DNA of 64,000 bases from Hofstenia miamia. Lineage: Eukaryota > Xenacoelomorpha > Acoela. The position numbers were made by a program, and so were the translations under genes. The number at the start of each line of letters is the position of its first letter. Position 1 is the first letter of the stretch. The notes beneath the pieces are model-generated. The model worked only from the letters and a program-made list of their open reading frames with translations, did no database searches and was not told the DNA's origin. Location of the stretch: assembly GCA_004352715.1 (NCBI GenBank), contig SCFE01000033.1:1565136-1629135 (forward strand), read 5' to 3'. Of the stretch, positions 36,697-47,127 are shown one piece after another.

Positions 36697-38046
36697 TGTA
36701 GAATCACAGGGGAGCTCTGACTACTCCAGCTGTACTAGGGAACTCAATTGATAAGCAGAAGGTTGTAAAGGCTACCATTTTAGAGAGTGACCCACATTCT
36801 AACAGAAAAACAGAACATTGGCAGTTCACTAGTTCAATAAAGAAACAGAAAATATTCCACCAAGAATTATCTTCCAACAGCAACCAATTTGAATGGCATT
36901 ATGCCAAAGCAGTATCCATGAATAGATCCAAGCTCACCAAGGTGCTAATTGTGTGGCTCTCATTATTAATTTCTAGCTCAAATAAACTAGATCTCAATTG
37001 TTCTTATTTCCTCAGCCTATGTAAATAAATAATAAATATCTCATGTAATTGAAATGCATTCATGTACACCAGTGGTATATTATCATCACAGTGTAATTTA
37101 TTAAGTGCATGTATGAATAGAAACAATCAAATGAAGTTGTTATTTCCCTATACCTAATTGTAGCCATAACCTAATGTGGTACCATGATTTGAGCTGCCAA
37201 CTGGAAGAGAGTGTGTTGTAGCCCTAAGCACAGCAGAGTAACTCCCGAATTGTCACCAGAACTTAATCAATAATTATTACAAAAAAATTCATTGAAAATC
37301 TAAAAGGGTTAGAGTAAACATGATTGAAGTGAGACTAAATCTATTGTGCATTTGCTACAGGTCTCTCACATATTTGTAACAATTCATGAATTATTACCTG
37401 TTCAGTATTTACAAAACTTACAGTTCTAGTTCCCTCACAAAATTATAGAGCAATCACTCATAATCTAAATCAAGGGGACAGATAATTATAAATTTGAATT
37501 ACTGCAGTAAAAGACTGATAGCAAAAACGCAAGACATCATAGTGACGTAACAAACTAATTTAAGGCAGTATTTAGCAACCTAAACTAAATTTAAGTGACA
37601 TGCTAGTCAAGCNTTGAGCTGCCAACTGGAAGAGAGTGTGTTGTAGCCCTAAGCACAGCAGAGTAACTCCCAAATTGTCACCAGAACTTAATCAATAATT
37701 ATTACAAAAAAATTCATTGAAAATCTAAAAGGGTTAGAGTAAACATGATTGAAGTGAGACTAAATCTATTGTGCATTTGCTACAGGTCTCTCACATATTT
37801 GTAACAATTCATGAATTATTACCTGTTCAGTATTTACAAAACTTACAGTTCTAGTTCCCTCACAAAATTATAGAGCAATCACTCATAATCTAAATCAAGG
37901 GGACAGATAATTATAAATTTGAATTACTGCAGTAAAAGACTGATAGCAAAAACGCAAGACATCATAGTGACGTAACAAACTAATTTAAGGCAGTATTTAG
38001 CAACCTAAACTAAATTTAAGTGACATGCTAGTCAAGCTGTACCACA
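36697..38046 (-). repeat. 5' LTR of the minus-strand Gypsy element
   Basis: Collinear similarity to the LTR at 41947-42880 through U3, R and U5: CAGGTAATA..., GAGAGACCTGTAG, GGTGACAATTTGGGAG, TTAGGTATAGGGAA and the end TGATTCTACA at 36697-36706. The outer end is probably the TGTGGTACAGC at 38046. The block contains an artificial 425-base contig overlap; without it the LTR is about 925 bp, close to the 934 bp of the sister element. Confidence 0.75.
37189..38037. repeat. Assembly duplication: 424-bp direct copies around one N (37613)
   Basis: 37189-37612 and 37614-38037 match along their length with one difference seen (TCCCGAATT versus TCCCAAATT), separated by a single N. Best explained by overlapping contig ends, possibly from two alleles. 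It lies inside the LTR of the minus-strand Gypsy element. Confidence 0.92.
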
Positions 38047-38479
38047 TCTTCATGCCCTTTAACTATGCAGATGAATTTAGAAACACATAATTTTTAATAA
38101 AATATAAATTCAAAATATAAAGTAAAAAACAAATTTATTGAGAATAACTGATGAGAATATAAATATACAAATTGCACATATTTATATGAAATAAAACTGG
38201 TATTGTAAACAAAATCATACCATAGAAAAATATGGACAAATATCTGACAGATACAAATTTGGTCTTCTGCTATACTAATTTTACTGTTTCACTATTTAGT
38301 AGGAATTTAAAACTAAAAATATATCATAAGATAAGATAAGGTAAGATATTCTATATTTAGAGACTTTTATTTACAATTTCAGAAACTGATAAATTCTCTA
38401 AATAGCGTCAATAATGTACAAAAATAATAAAAAAGACATGAAATATATACAAGAAAAGCGTCATTTTAGGCAACGGATA

Positions 38480-39640
38480 TTATAGTCTTGTAGTAGTAGT
38501 ATAATCAGTATTATAAAATTTGTAGCCTATCCAAGCTTTTCCACAGATGAACTTTTGCTTTAGAATTAATTCCTTAACACGTTTGCGAAAGTGTTTTACA
38601 TTTTTAATACATTTGATCTCTTGGGGAAATTCATTCCATTGACTTATTGCATTATTTATAAAAGAATTTCGCTTTATTTTAGATTTATACTTGTTTACAG
38701 TAAATCTTTTTGTTCTTTCGTTGATCTTGTTCGAAAATTCTGGGATTTTTATGCAATTATAGGATGGAAGCAATTTTACAATTTTATAAAATTTAGTGGC
38801 GATGTTTATCTGAATTAACTGCTTAGGGCTTGGGATTGATTTATAAATATATTTTTTTAAAGCACTAGAACTTCGTTTACAAACATTAATGGCCCATTTA
38901 TATTGAGTTTCGAGCTTTTTAATTAGTTCTTCGCGTATGTTTGAAAATAGAATACTACTATAATTAAAGTGGCTAATTACCAATGAATGGAGAAGTTGTA
39001 CAATTGCATTTTCTGGTAGTTGCGTTAGAATGTGGCCTATTGTTTTTATACCAATAGCAATTTTCTTTTGTAATGATTTAACATGTTCATTAAATAATAA
39101 ATTTGAGTCAAAAGTAACCCCTAAATATTTAAAAGAAGTAACTTCGGGAATTTTGGTATTTTTCACGATTAAAAATTTTTTAGGACGATTTTTTTCAAAA
39201 TTATGAGGCTTAAGTAAACAAAATTCAGTTTTTTCGGCATTAATTCGTAATTTATGCATTGAAAAGTAATTGCATAATGATAGACAGGTTAACTCAATTT
39301 CATTTATTGCCTTATCATCAGATTTGTCTGCATAAAATACACAGGTATCATCTGCATATTGTATGAGATTGGTCTTGGTATGATACTTCATATCATTTAT
39401 ATAAATATTAAATAGTAGTGGGCCTAGAATAGTTCCCTGCGGTATACCATTTTTGATAGGAAGCCAATTCGAATAAACTTTATTGGCTTTTACCCGTTGA
39501 ATTCTATTTGTAAGATAATTTGTTATAAAGCGAACACTATCATTATCCATACCTATATGTTTTAGTTTTTCGTATAATATTTTATGATTGATTGAGTCAA
39601 AAGCTTTAGAAATATCTAAGCAAGCAATTGCGACATAGTT
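38480..39640 (-). CDS. LINE ORF2, reverse transcriptase core and C-terminus
   Basis: Continues the previous entry after the A7 frame break: YVAIACLDISKAFDSINH, then GIPQGTILGPLLFNIYIND, the catalytic IQYADDTCVF, FKYLGVTFDSNLLFNEH and a basic C-terminal region ending at 38480. Apart from the frame break no stop interrupts about 960 residues of ORF2, so this copy is young or recently active. Confidence 0.88.
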   Translation of the reverse strand, partial: NYVAIACLDISKAFDSINHKILYEKLKHIGMDNDSVRFITNYLTNRIQRVKANKVYSNWLPIKNGIPQGTILGPLLFNIYINDMKYHTKTNLIQYADDTCVFYADKSDDKAINEIELTCLSLCNYFSMHKLRINAEKTEFCLLKPHNFEKNRPKKFLIVKNTKIPEVTSFKYLGVTFDSNLLFNEHVKSLQKKIAIGIKTIGHILTQLPENAIVQLLHSLVISHFNYSSILFSNIREELIKKLETQYKWAINVCKRSSSALKKYIYKSIPSPKQLIQINIATKFYKIVKLLPSYNCIKIPEFSNKINERTKRFTVNKYKSKIKRNSFINNAISQWNEFPQEIKCIKNVKHFRKRVKELILKQKFICGKAWIGYKFYNTDYTTTTRL

Positions 39641-41385
39641 TTTTTATCTAGGAAATTCCTCCAGTGTTCAGTTGCTTGGATAAGAGCATCAGTAGAAGAA
39701 AAATGTTTTCGAAATCCAAATTGTGCATCAGACATTAGATTATATTTTTGCATGTGATCGTAAATTTGATCCGATAAAAGTCTCTCAAATATTTTACTAA
39801 GTGGGGAAGTTACCGAGATTGGTCTATAATTGGAGGCAATATTTTCATCATGTTTTTTAAAAACCGCTGTTACATGAGCTTTTTTTAGAACATCAGGAAA
39901 AATTTTTGTTTTGATGCACTCATTGAAAATAAAATTTAGTGGTTTACTAATAATTGACGCAATTTCTTTCAAAATCCAGGCAGGTACTTTTGCTGGGCCA
40001 TTTGATTTATTCGATTTGAGTTTTGTTATTGCTTTAATCATCTCATAAGTAGTAGTATATCTGAATTTAAAAATTGGAATACTATTTTTCTGTGGAGAAT
40101 TAAATTCAATATGTTCGCCTGCATAATTTCCCAAGTTGATAAAAGTTTCGTTTAAGATATTAGCGATTTTTATGGGGGCATCTTGCAGGTTTCCATCATG
40201 GTCCTTAATTGCATCAATGTCGCCCTTACATTTTTTCTGAGAATTGGTCAATTTATTGATAAACCTCCATTTGTTTCTTTGATTTAGTCCGTTGAAAATA
40301 TTTTTAGAATAAATATTTTGCGCTTTTCGAATAGTTACATTACAAATATTTCTGGCCTTTTTGTAACGGCTAAAACTTTCGCTGGTTTTTAGTAGTAGGT
40401 ACTCTTTATGAGCTTGATTTTTATTTGTTATGCATTGCTTACACTTAGAATCAATCCAAGGTTTACCATCATTAGATTTTTTCAAAGAAGAATTAGATAG
40501 AATTTTTTTTTGGGGGCAAAAGATATCATAAAAATATTCAAGCTTAATTAGAAATTTGTTTAGCATACTGTTTGGCTCAGAGGCTGAATATACATCATTC
40601 CAATCTTGTACGCTTAGCTCAGATTTAAGGTTATAAATATTTTCTCTAGAATGGTCACGGATAAAAATCCATTCTTGAATTATTCTAGTAGTATCCTTAG
40701 GCACTTGTATTGCAATAATGCAATGATCAGAAAATGGGAATTCTCCACAGTAAAAACTATAGTTATCTTTATTATCTGTAGTAATGATATGATCAATAAG
40801 CGTGCTAGAAGTGGATACATTTCTTGTAGGTAGGACTGTGTTCGACGAAAATAAATTAAAAGTGTTTAATAAAAGATCTAGTTTTTCTTTTTCGCGATGA
40901 TTGAAGTAATTTAAATTCCAATCGCCCATTAATATGACATCTTTGTTTTCAGAACACGCGGAAGATAACTCGGCCTCGATTTGATTAAAAAATTCATTGA
41001 GGTAGTTTTTTGAGGGGCAGTAAGACACATTAATTAATTGTTTTTTTAAAGTAGAATCTTTACTTGGATTGTTTATTTCGATCCATAAGCTTTCAAATTT
41101 TGAATCAATTGATGAAAAGTCATTTCTTAATTTAGGTCGGTAAATTTTTGGAATAAGAAAAAGAACACCACCACCTTTAGTTTTGCATAATAAATTATTA
41201 GGTGCTCTATCTTTGCGAAAAAGTCTGTATATTTTATCATTAAATGTCCACATGCTGTTGGAATCATTGGTCGTTGGCCAAGATTCTGTTATGCCTATTA
41301 TTGTTTCGTGCTTGAATTCTTGCATAAATTGAATAAACTGATAATGCTTATTGGCTAAATTCTGAAAGTTTACATGTACATAATT
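39616..41385 (-). CDS. LINE ORF2, endonuclease and start of reverse transcriptase
   Basis: Open for about 590 codons. The apurinic-type endonuclease nicks target DNA; its motifs appear in order: NLANKHYQFIQF (41385-41330, upstream of the first in-frame Met at 41325), ITESWPT, VSYCPS, MGDWNLNYF, STLIDHIITTD and FPFSDHC. The RT follows with SNKSNGPAKVPAWIL, FKKHDENIASNYRPISV, FERLL and AQFGFRKHFSSTDALI. The frame ends at 39616 because of a one-base shift in an A7 run near 39640; the other half continues immediately in another frame. Confidence 0.88.
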   Translation of the reverse strand, partial: NYVHVNFQNLANKHYQFIQFMQEFKHETIIGITESWPTTNDSNSMWTFNDKIYRLFRKDRAPNNLLCKTKGGGVLFLIPKIYRPKLRNDFSSIDSKFESLWIEINNPSKDSTLKKQLINVSYCPSKNYLNEFFNQIEAELSSACSENKDVILMGDWNLNYFNHREKEKLDLLLNTFNLFSSNTVLPTRNVSTSSTLIDHIITTDNKDNYSFYCGEFPFSDHCIIAIQVPKDTTRIIQEWIFIRDHSRENIYNLKSELSVQDWNDVYSASEPNSMLNKFLIKLEYFYDIFCPQKKILSNSSLKKSNDGKPWIDSKCKQCITNKNQAHKEYLLLKTSESFSRYKKARNICNVTIRKAQNIYSKNIFNGLNQRNKWRFINKLTNSQKKCKGDIDAIKDHDGNLQDAPIKIANILNETFINLGNYAGEHIEFNSPQKNSIPIFKFRYTTTYEMIKAITKLKSNKSNGPAKVPAWILKEIASIISKPLNFIFNECIKTKIFPDVLKKAHVTAVFKKHDENIASNYRPISVTSPLSKIFERLLSDQIYDHMQKYNLMSDAQFGFRKHFSSTDALIQATEHWRNFLDKKTMSQLLA

Positions 41386-41630
41386 TGTGCTTTTAGTATT
41401 ATTATTAAGTTTTAAGATAAATCATTTTTCATTGAAAAGTATTTTACATATTTTTAATTAAATACTTTTGCAAATTTAGAAGAACACAGTATATTATGCT
41501 GTATATTATAGTTTAAATAAATAGTCATTTGTTATTGCTTTCAATAAGTTTGAAGTTGCTTTCTTGTGAAAATGTTGAATATATAAGCTAAAAAACTTTA
41601 AATATTTGTGGTTGTTAAGAAACTATGCAA

Positions 41631-41700
41631 AGGTTCATAGTGTAATAAACAGAGCCATATTAACATATGGAAGATTATGGGTTCAAATCCTACTGATCCT
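41631..41700 (+). tRNA. Degenerate tRNA-Val(AAC)-like sequence, pseudo-tRNA or SINE head
   Basis: A 70-nt segment has a 7-bp acceptor (AGGTTCA with TGATCCT, one mismatch), A-box-like TAGTGTAATAAAC, a perfect 5-bp anticodon stem (CCATA/TATGG) around TTAACA, and a near-consensus B box GGTTCAAATCC. The anticodon loop is one base short and the D stem pairs poorly, so it is unlikely to be a working tRNA. No clear SINE body follows. Confidence 0.35.
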
Positions 41701-41946
41701 TTACCAAGTAATTAAAAAAATTAATTATTTTTGTCTACTTCATTTAAAACTGAAATTTGTTAATCATAAAAATATACTAATTGCAGTAGCATAGGATTCT
41801 TGGACCCTGGACTGATAATGCCAATCCTATTATCCATTTGAACATGGGGGTAACATAGGAGAGCCCACTCCTACTCATTGTTGCCAAGCAATTTATATTA
41901 AATTAGAATTTTTCACTGCAAAGTCAAAGTAAACAGTCAAGAATAT

Positions 41947-42880
41947 TATAGAGTCACTCGGGGACTTTTGCGATATTTTTCTTATTATCATATTTTGTAT
42001 TTTACGTCAGCATGACGTCATTTCAATTATTTCGACATTAAGTTGTTATCGTTAGTTTGCCGTCCCCTAGATTGTGCTTATGATTTTATTGCTCAAATTG
42101 AATTTACAAGGGAATGAATAATTAAGCATGATTGAACTATGTTGACAACTCTTTTTGTAAACAAAGGCAGGTAATACACGCAATTCTTGTATAAAAATGA
42201 GAGACTTGTAGAGAACAGTTAATAGATTTTATCTACTCTCAACTGCTGTTTTACCGTTGTATTTTTCTTTATCTATTATATTGATATGAAAACTATTGCT
42301 TAAGTTCGGCAACAATTTGGGAGTGCTTTCTCAAGCACAGGGCGACACGTAGCTCCTGGAGGTCTTTTGACTATCCAGCCCAAATTGTGGACCCATTAAG
42401 TTATGTATACGGTTAGGTATATGGAAGTAATAAACCTCTCATTCAAAGTTCAACACATACATGCATTTATACAACTTAACACTGTGATGATATCATGCCA
42501 TTGGCTAGCACGAATGTCTGGTAATTACAGACTATTTAATAGTGAGATGAGAGATAACAATGAAAATGAGATCATTTATTTTTCGATGTGAGATAGAAAT
42601 TAAAAGTGAGACAATTAGGGTAGCACCAGTCATTAGGTCAAGCACTTTACTTTTCTTTGGAGCCTTCACTTCGGCTGGAAGCCATACGAATTGGTCATCT
42701 TGGATTTAACCTAAAGTAGTTGATTACTTGGATGAATTACCGATGTTCTATCTATAAGTTTATACGTTCTTTGTTATTCCATTTTCTGGAATCGTGGGTA
42801 GCTGTCTGAACGCTATTTAAACCTTCTGCAGAGTCAATTCGTTTTCTAGTTAAATTACCCTACTGGCCCATGATTCTACA
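41947..42880 (+). repeat. 5' LTR of plus-strand Gypsy element
   Basis: Begins TATAGAGTCACTC (the 3' copy has TGTAGAGTCACTC) and ends TGATTCTACA just before the primer-binding site. It contains a TATA box (GTATAAAAATGAG, 42190), two CRE-like words near 42010, and AATAAA at 42429. The 3' end is confirmed by the same CTACA boundary in the minus-strand sister element. Confidence 0.88.
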
Positions 42881-42898
42881 TGGCAACGTGACAGGACG
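42881..42898 (+). other. Primer-binding site
   Basis: TGGCAACGTGACAGGACG directly follows the LTR. It begins with the TGG complementary to tRNA CCA and resembles a tRNA-Arg-type primer site (TGGCGACCGTGACAGG) with one deletion and one change. The tRNA assignment is from memory. Confidence 0.6.
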
Positions 42899-43303
42899 CT
42901 GACGTGATAACTATCTGTTCTTGTTGTTTCCTCCAATGGTCTGGATGTTAGTTTTTGGTTGTTCGTTTTTGGTGCATATCAGCTGGGATAGTTGTTTCCC
43001 CTGATCACAGTAAGACTTCAGTGTAAGTTCACCAACCAATGCGTAACCTCACTTCTCCACCCGTGGATGGTGATGATGCAACTCTTAGTGTACCTTATTT
43101 GGCTGATATCATTTGTTAAACTCCTTATTTTGTCTTACTTTCTTAGTGTATTATGTGTTGGATTTATTACCAGTTGCTGCTGTGTTCCCCAATTTGGTCT
43201 GTTACTTGTCACTCCTTCTACGAGCCTCGTGTTTTCTTTTGTGTTTGTGGAAGTGCTCCCTACTGTCAGTTATTGGAAATTAATGTTCTTTATTTAAGTT
43301 ATT

Positions 43304-44590
43304 ATGGATTCTAGTAGTACTGTTACTGATTCTCCTACTTTTGGGACTTCTCCAATGCGGAGCTTCCCCTGTACAAGCGTTGGTAGCCTGAACGTTACCC
43401 CTTGTACCATTGGACCTTTACTCGATTTTTCTAAGCCCAATTCTCTCACCCCGATTATGCAAAGGATGGATCAGAATGCTGCGACCATCCTGTACAGGGA
43501 TGCCAATGCCATGAGCCCAGGATTTCACTGAAATTTGCCCCGCATTCTAAACACTCAGAATGCTCCTCTGATTCCCAGCCATCCTCGCAGTTATGTCAGT
43601 GCCACTAACCAGTCCATGCCGCAGTTTGACATCCATCACGCTGAAATCAAACATTTGAAAGAAGCCTTATCTCAGCAAGTGGCATTAAGGATGGAGAGTG
43701 AACGTCACGTGGAGTCCCTCCAGGCTGAAATAAATACGCAGCATGTGGCATAACAGAGGATGGAAAGACAGATGCTAGAGTCGACCAATTCATTAGAATT
43801 ACAGATTCACAAGTTGAAGAGCACTGTTAATAATTCACATCACCAAGAGGAGGCGCGGTCATGCAGAAACAAGGAGTATGTAACTCATGCTGTGCTCAAC
43901 AAAGCTTTAGATGAATTAGCAGAAAGAATCATTGGTCGAGTGGCGCAGATGGTTCAGTCAGTTGGTGTGAGCCACCCCTCACATACAGCTCCCTCTTTTG
44001 AAGGCTCTCTGGTAATCCCTAGCTCTGTTCTATTTTGCACAAACTCCCTGAGCAGTCATCCCACATTCGCCCAATCAGCGCTTACTCACATGTCTACTCT
44101 CACCACCAGAGCTACTCTTCAGACAGGGTATGTTCAATAATTGCCCAACCCAGTGAGCACCGCAGTGGTGCCTACTTGCAAAGAACACGTAAGTGATACT
44201 AGCCCAATCCAGGGGCAATCCGGCATAAAGAATCAACCAAAATATCGGAAATCCATTCTTCCTCTTGAATCTAATGGACAAATTGATGCTGTATCACAAT
44301 ATTTTGATGAATGGTTCTTTTTATTTGAGCTAATGATGAAGCAATATAAAAACTTGCAAGAGTCTGCAGTTTCTCAGTTCCCTCTTTACCTCAGCAGATT
44401 GGCGTACAACCAATATATGATGCTCGAACACAACATCAAAACTGACTATCAGTTGTTAATTGGGTTTTTTGAAGATCATTATCAGGCTCCGCACATTAAA
44501 CATCAGTATAAAACTTTGCTGTGTGATATGTCATTCAAGTTTGGTGATGATATAAGAAATTACATAACTCAGGTCGAGCAATTATTTTGA
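43304..44590 (+). pseudogene. Gypsy gag, broken
   Basis: Four successive open stretches: 43304-43531, 43535-43753, 43760-44140 and 44141-44590, separated by single stops in what looks like one protein of about 430 residues. The N-terminal part is Ser/Thr/Pro-rich, the middle has a coiled-coil-like KHLKEALSQQVALRMESERH, and the C-terminal part has the capsid-like DYQLLIGFFEDHYQAPHIKH and CDMSFKFGDDIRNY. It would form the element's particle if intact. Confidence 0.75.
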
Positions 44591-44707
44591 TTAAGCAGCC
44601 TATCAAGTGAGTACTCATGACAAGATCTGTTTTCCTACATATGTCGAGGTTTTCCTGCATCCAGCAGGAACAGCTGGAAGTCAGATGCAATCCCAAAGAT
44701 AGCCTGC

Positions 44708-45583
44708 ATGAAATTATTAGAAAAGCCATCAGTGTGGTTTACATGCTGCAGAACTCCCAAAAAATTCAGCAAAGAAATTAGAAAACTAGAGGGAGTGCTG
44801 ACTCTAGAAAACCATGCACCAGTTATGATATTAACTAATCTACACAACATCAACAGAATTACAGTTGTGGTTAACAGTGTGACTAAGGCTACTATCAACA
44901 CAGGTGCAGTAAAATCGATAATAACAGATAAGTGCATGACAAAATTGGGATTTACAAGCAAAGAATTACTCAAATCAAAATCCTCATTGATCAGGTAACT
45001 GATGATCTAGCCACGTCGCAGGATTTAAATTAGCTGGAGCACCACCTCCTAACAAACGTGCACAGACATCCTAGTTGTCACACAGCTTATCAGGAAAAAT
45101 ATGATACCTGTAGAAATAAACGGAACCATATTTAATGCCACTGTCAACACTGGAGCCACTGCGTCCATCATCAGAGATGAATGTTGCCAAGGCCTATGCT
45201 TTAGCCAAGAATCATTAGATCCTTCTTCTGTCAAGCTTATCAATGCCTCAGGAAATCCTCTCTCCCTAAAAGGGAAATTACGTGATGCTTCGATTCGAAT
45301 TCATACTGAACCTTTTGAGGTGGATCTTCTTGTTATAGACACTTCTGATCAACGACTTCCTTATGACCTTATACTAGGAAATGATTTCTTAGAAAGGAAT
45401 TCTTGCGTAATAGATTTCAAGAATAACATGATAGCCATCAAAGATCAGGGAGCCACCCCACTCACTACCATCCGTGAAAAAGCATTGAGACAACCCATTG
45501 ACACCATGCCTAAAATTGTAACAATAGTGAACAAAACAATAAAACCACCTGTACAGAGAGTGCCAGAGACACTAAAGGATTAA
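44708..45583 (+). pseudogene. Gypsy protease region, two tandem retropepsin-like modules, active sites mutated
   Basis: The second module (45101-45583) reads IPVEINGTIFNATVNTGATA, then IIRDECC and LPYDLILGNDFLERNSCVID, a standard Gypsy aspartic protease, except that the catalytic DTGA is NTGA (AAC at 45146-45148). A first, shorter module (44840-44998) reads VVVNSVTKATINTGAVKSII then TDKCMTKLGF, with AAC at 44897-44899, exactly 249 bp upstream. The zinc knuckle seen in the sister copy is not legible here. Confidence 0.78.
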
Positions 45584-45589
45584 TACAAT

Positions 45590-46185
45590 AGAGTACTGAA
45601 CGAACTCATTGATAATAAGATCATTAGGCTGAGCAAAAGTCTGTATGCAGCACCAATGGTATTTGTCAAGCAAGGTGAGAAATACAGGCTGTGCATTGAT
45701 TTTCAAAAGTTGAACAATGTAGCAAAGAAGGACTCATATCCACTTCCTAGAATTGAGGATATGCTGTATGTGAGTAAACACAAATACTTTACAGTCATAG
45801 ATTTGTGTAAAGTGTATTGGCAGGTGCCCATGCAATGATCTGATATTCCGAAAACAGCCTTCATCACCCCGTACAGCCTGTACAAGTGGAAATACATGGC
45901 TTTCGGTCTATGTAATACGCCTGCTATGTTTCAGAGATATGTGCTAGAGTGCTCAAAGATAATGCCAACATCCTCAAACCCAGTATCTCCGCCTATATCA
46001 ACAATATCTTAATTGTCAGCAATACCTTTGAGGAACACCTGGATAAGCTCAGCTGCACATTGGATCTACTACACAAAGCAGGCCTGAAAGTCAATGGAAA
46101 CAAGTGTTCTTTAGCACAGAAAAAAGTAATTTTCTTGGGTAGAGTCGTTGAACCAGGAAAAATATCTATAAAGAATAATGCATGA
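45590..46185 (+). pseudogene. Gypsy reverse transcriptase, broken, YxDD changed to YINN
   Basis: Reads LNELIDNKIIRLSKSLYAAP, KYRLCIDFQKLNNVAKKDSY, FTVIDLCKVYWQVPMQ, TAFITPY and [14 protein letters not shown], then the catalytic loop [18 protein letters not shown]. The two catalytic aspartates of YxDD are asparagines (AAC AAT, 46000-46005). Stops at about 45583 and 45838 and a frame shift near 45949 also disable it. Confidence 0.85.
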
Positions 46186-46206
46186 GAATTTCTGGAAAAG
46201 ATTGAA

Positions 46207-47103
46207 ATGCCACGAAGCCGTCAGGATGTTCAGCGATTAATGGGGTTCCTAAATTATTACGGCATGTTCCTCCCGGACTTGGCAGAGAAGACCAGAACCA
46301 TTTCTAATCTACTCAAGAAGTCTGTTGAGTTCAAGTGGACTTGGCAAGAACAAGAAGCACTAGAAGGGATCAAGCATGAACTACAGAAGATACCTTTCTT
46401 GAACACGCCTGATTATACGAAAGATTTTATAGTTGACTGTGATGCTAGTACCATAGCCATCAGTGGCATATTAAGCCAAGTGATTAATGGGATTGAGAGC
46501 CCTGTCCAGTACTTCAGCAGAAAGTTAAAAGCTTCAGAAACAAATTACGGAGCAACTCAATGCGAGATGCTGGCTTTGGTAGAGTCATTGAAGAAGTTTA
46601 GATACTTTATTTTGGGATGCAAATTTATAGTGTGCACAGATAAAAGCACCCTTGCATGGCTGAAAAAGTTTAGTGGCGACAAATCCAACATTGTTGCTCA
46701 TTGGATTGAGTATCTAAATGATGTTTCATTTTCGATTCACCACTGGCCAGACTGACTTCATCTAAATGCCGACTACTGGACGGCATTACCTAGCTATGAG
46801 AGAGACCTAAAGAAGCCCAGTGGGGAGAAGATCCCGTTTTTGTTCATCCCCCACACTGAATATAATTTGATACCAGAAATAAATGCAGACCGGAATGGCA
46901 AACCTATTTTAGCCATATTAGTATGGGAAGAGATTTCTGAGGAAGAGATAATTCACCATCAATGCCGCGATTGGATGTTCAATCAAATTATGAAAAGAAT
47001 GAACGATCCCTATTTTCCCACTGGAAGTGTATCATTACTTTACCCTTTACAACTGGCAAATGAACGAAAATGGATTATTGTATGTGAAAAGTCGAAACAA
47101 TAA
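46207..47103 (+). pseudogene. Gypsy RT connection, RNase H and spacer, mildly broken
   Basis: Starts with RQDVQRLMGFLNYYGMFLPD (RT thumb), then the RNase H segment FIVDCDASTIAISGILSQ, SPVQYFSRKLKASETNY, EMLALVESLKKFRYFILG and CTDKSTLAWLKKFSGDK. A stop interrupts the HHWPD/LHLNADYW boundary at 46753. The spacer up to 47103 leads to integrase. Confidence 0.85.
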
Positions 47104-47127
47104 CTGACTCACCATTCCAAAATACTT

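Larger units (their letters stand above)
31747..38046 (-). mobile_element. Ty3/Gypsy retrotransposon, minus strand, truncated after integrase
   Basis: Same family as the plus-strand element at 41947-52791. Order on the minus strand: 5' LTR 36697-38046, leader, gag, CCHC knuckle, protease, RT, RNase H, integrase remnant, ending at 31747 where homology to the sister copy's integrase C-terminus stops and a LINE begins. No 3' LTR is visible. Many stops and frame breaks. Unlike the sister copy it keeps intact catalytic motifs in protease (DTGA) and RT (YMDD). Confidence 0.88.
38335..41420 (-). mobile_element. Near-intact APE-type LINE with TTATC-repeat tail
   Basis: Minus-strand non-LTR retrotransposon. 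ORF2 covers endonuclease and reverse transcriptase (41420-38480). The 3' end has ACCTTATCTTATCTTATGAT, a short pentamer tail, near 38330-38350. The 5' end appears truncated, because the endonuclease starts at the NLANK block without an upstream start or ORF1. Related fragments sit at 17131-17330 and 17571-18720. Confidence 0.88.
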
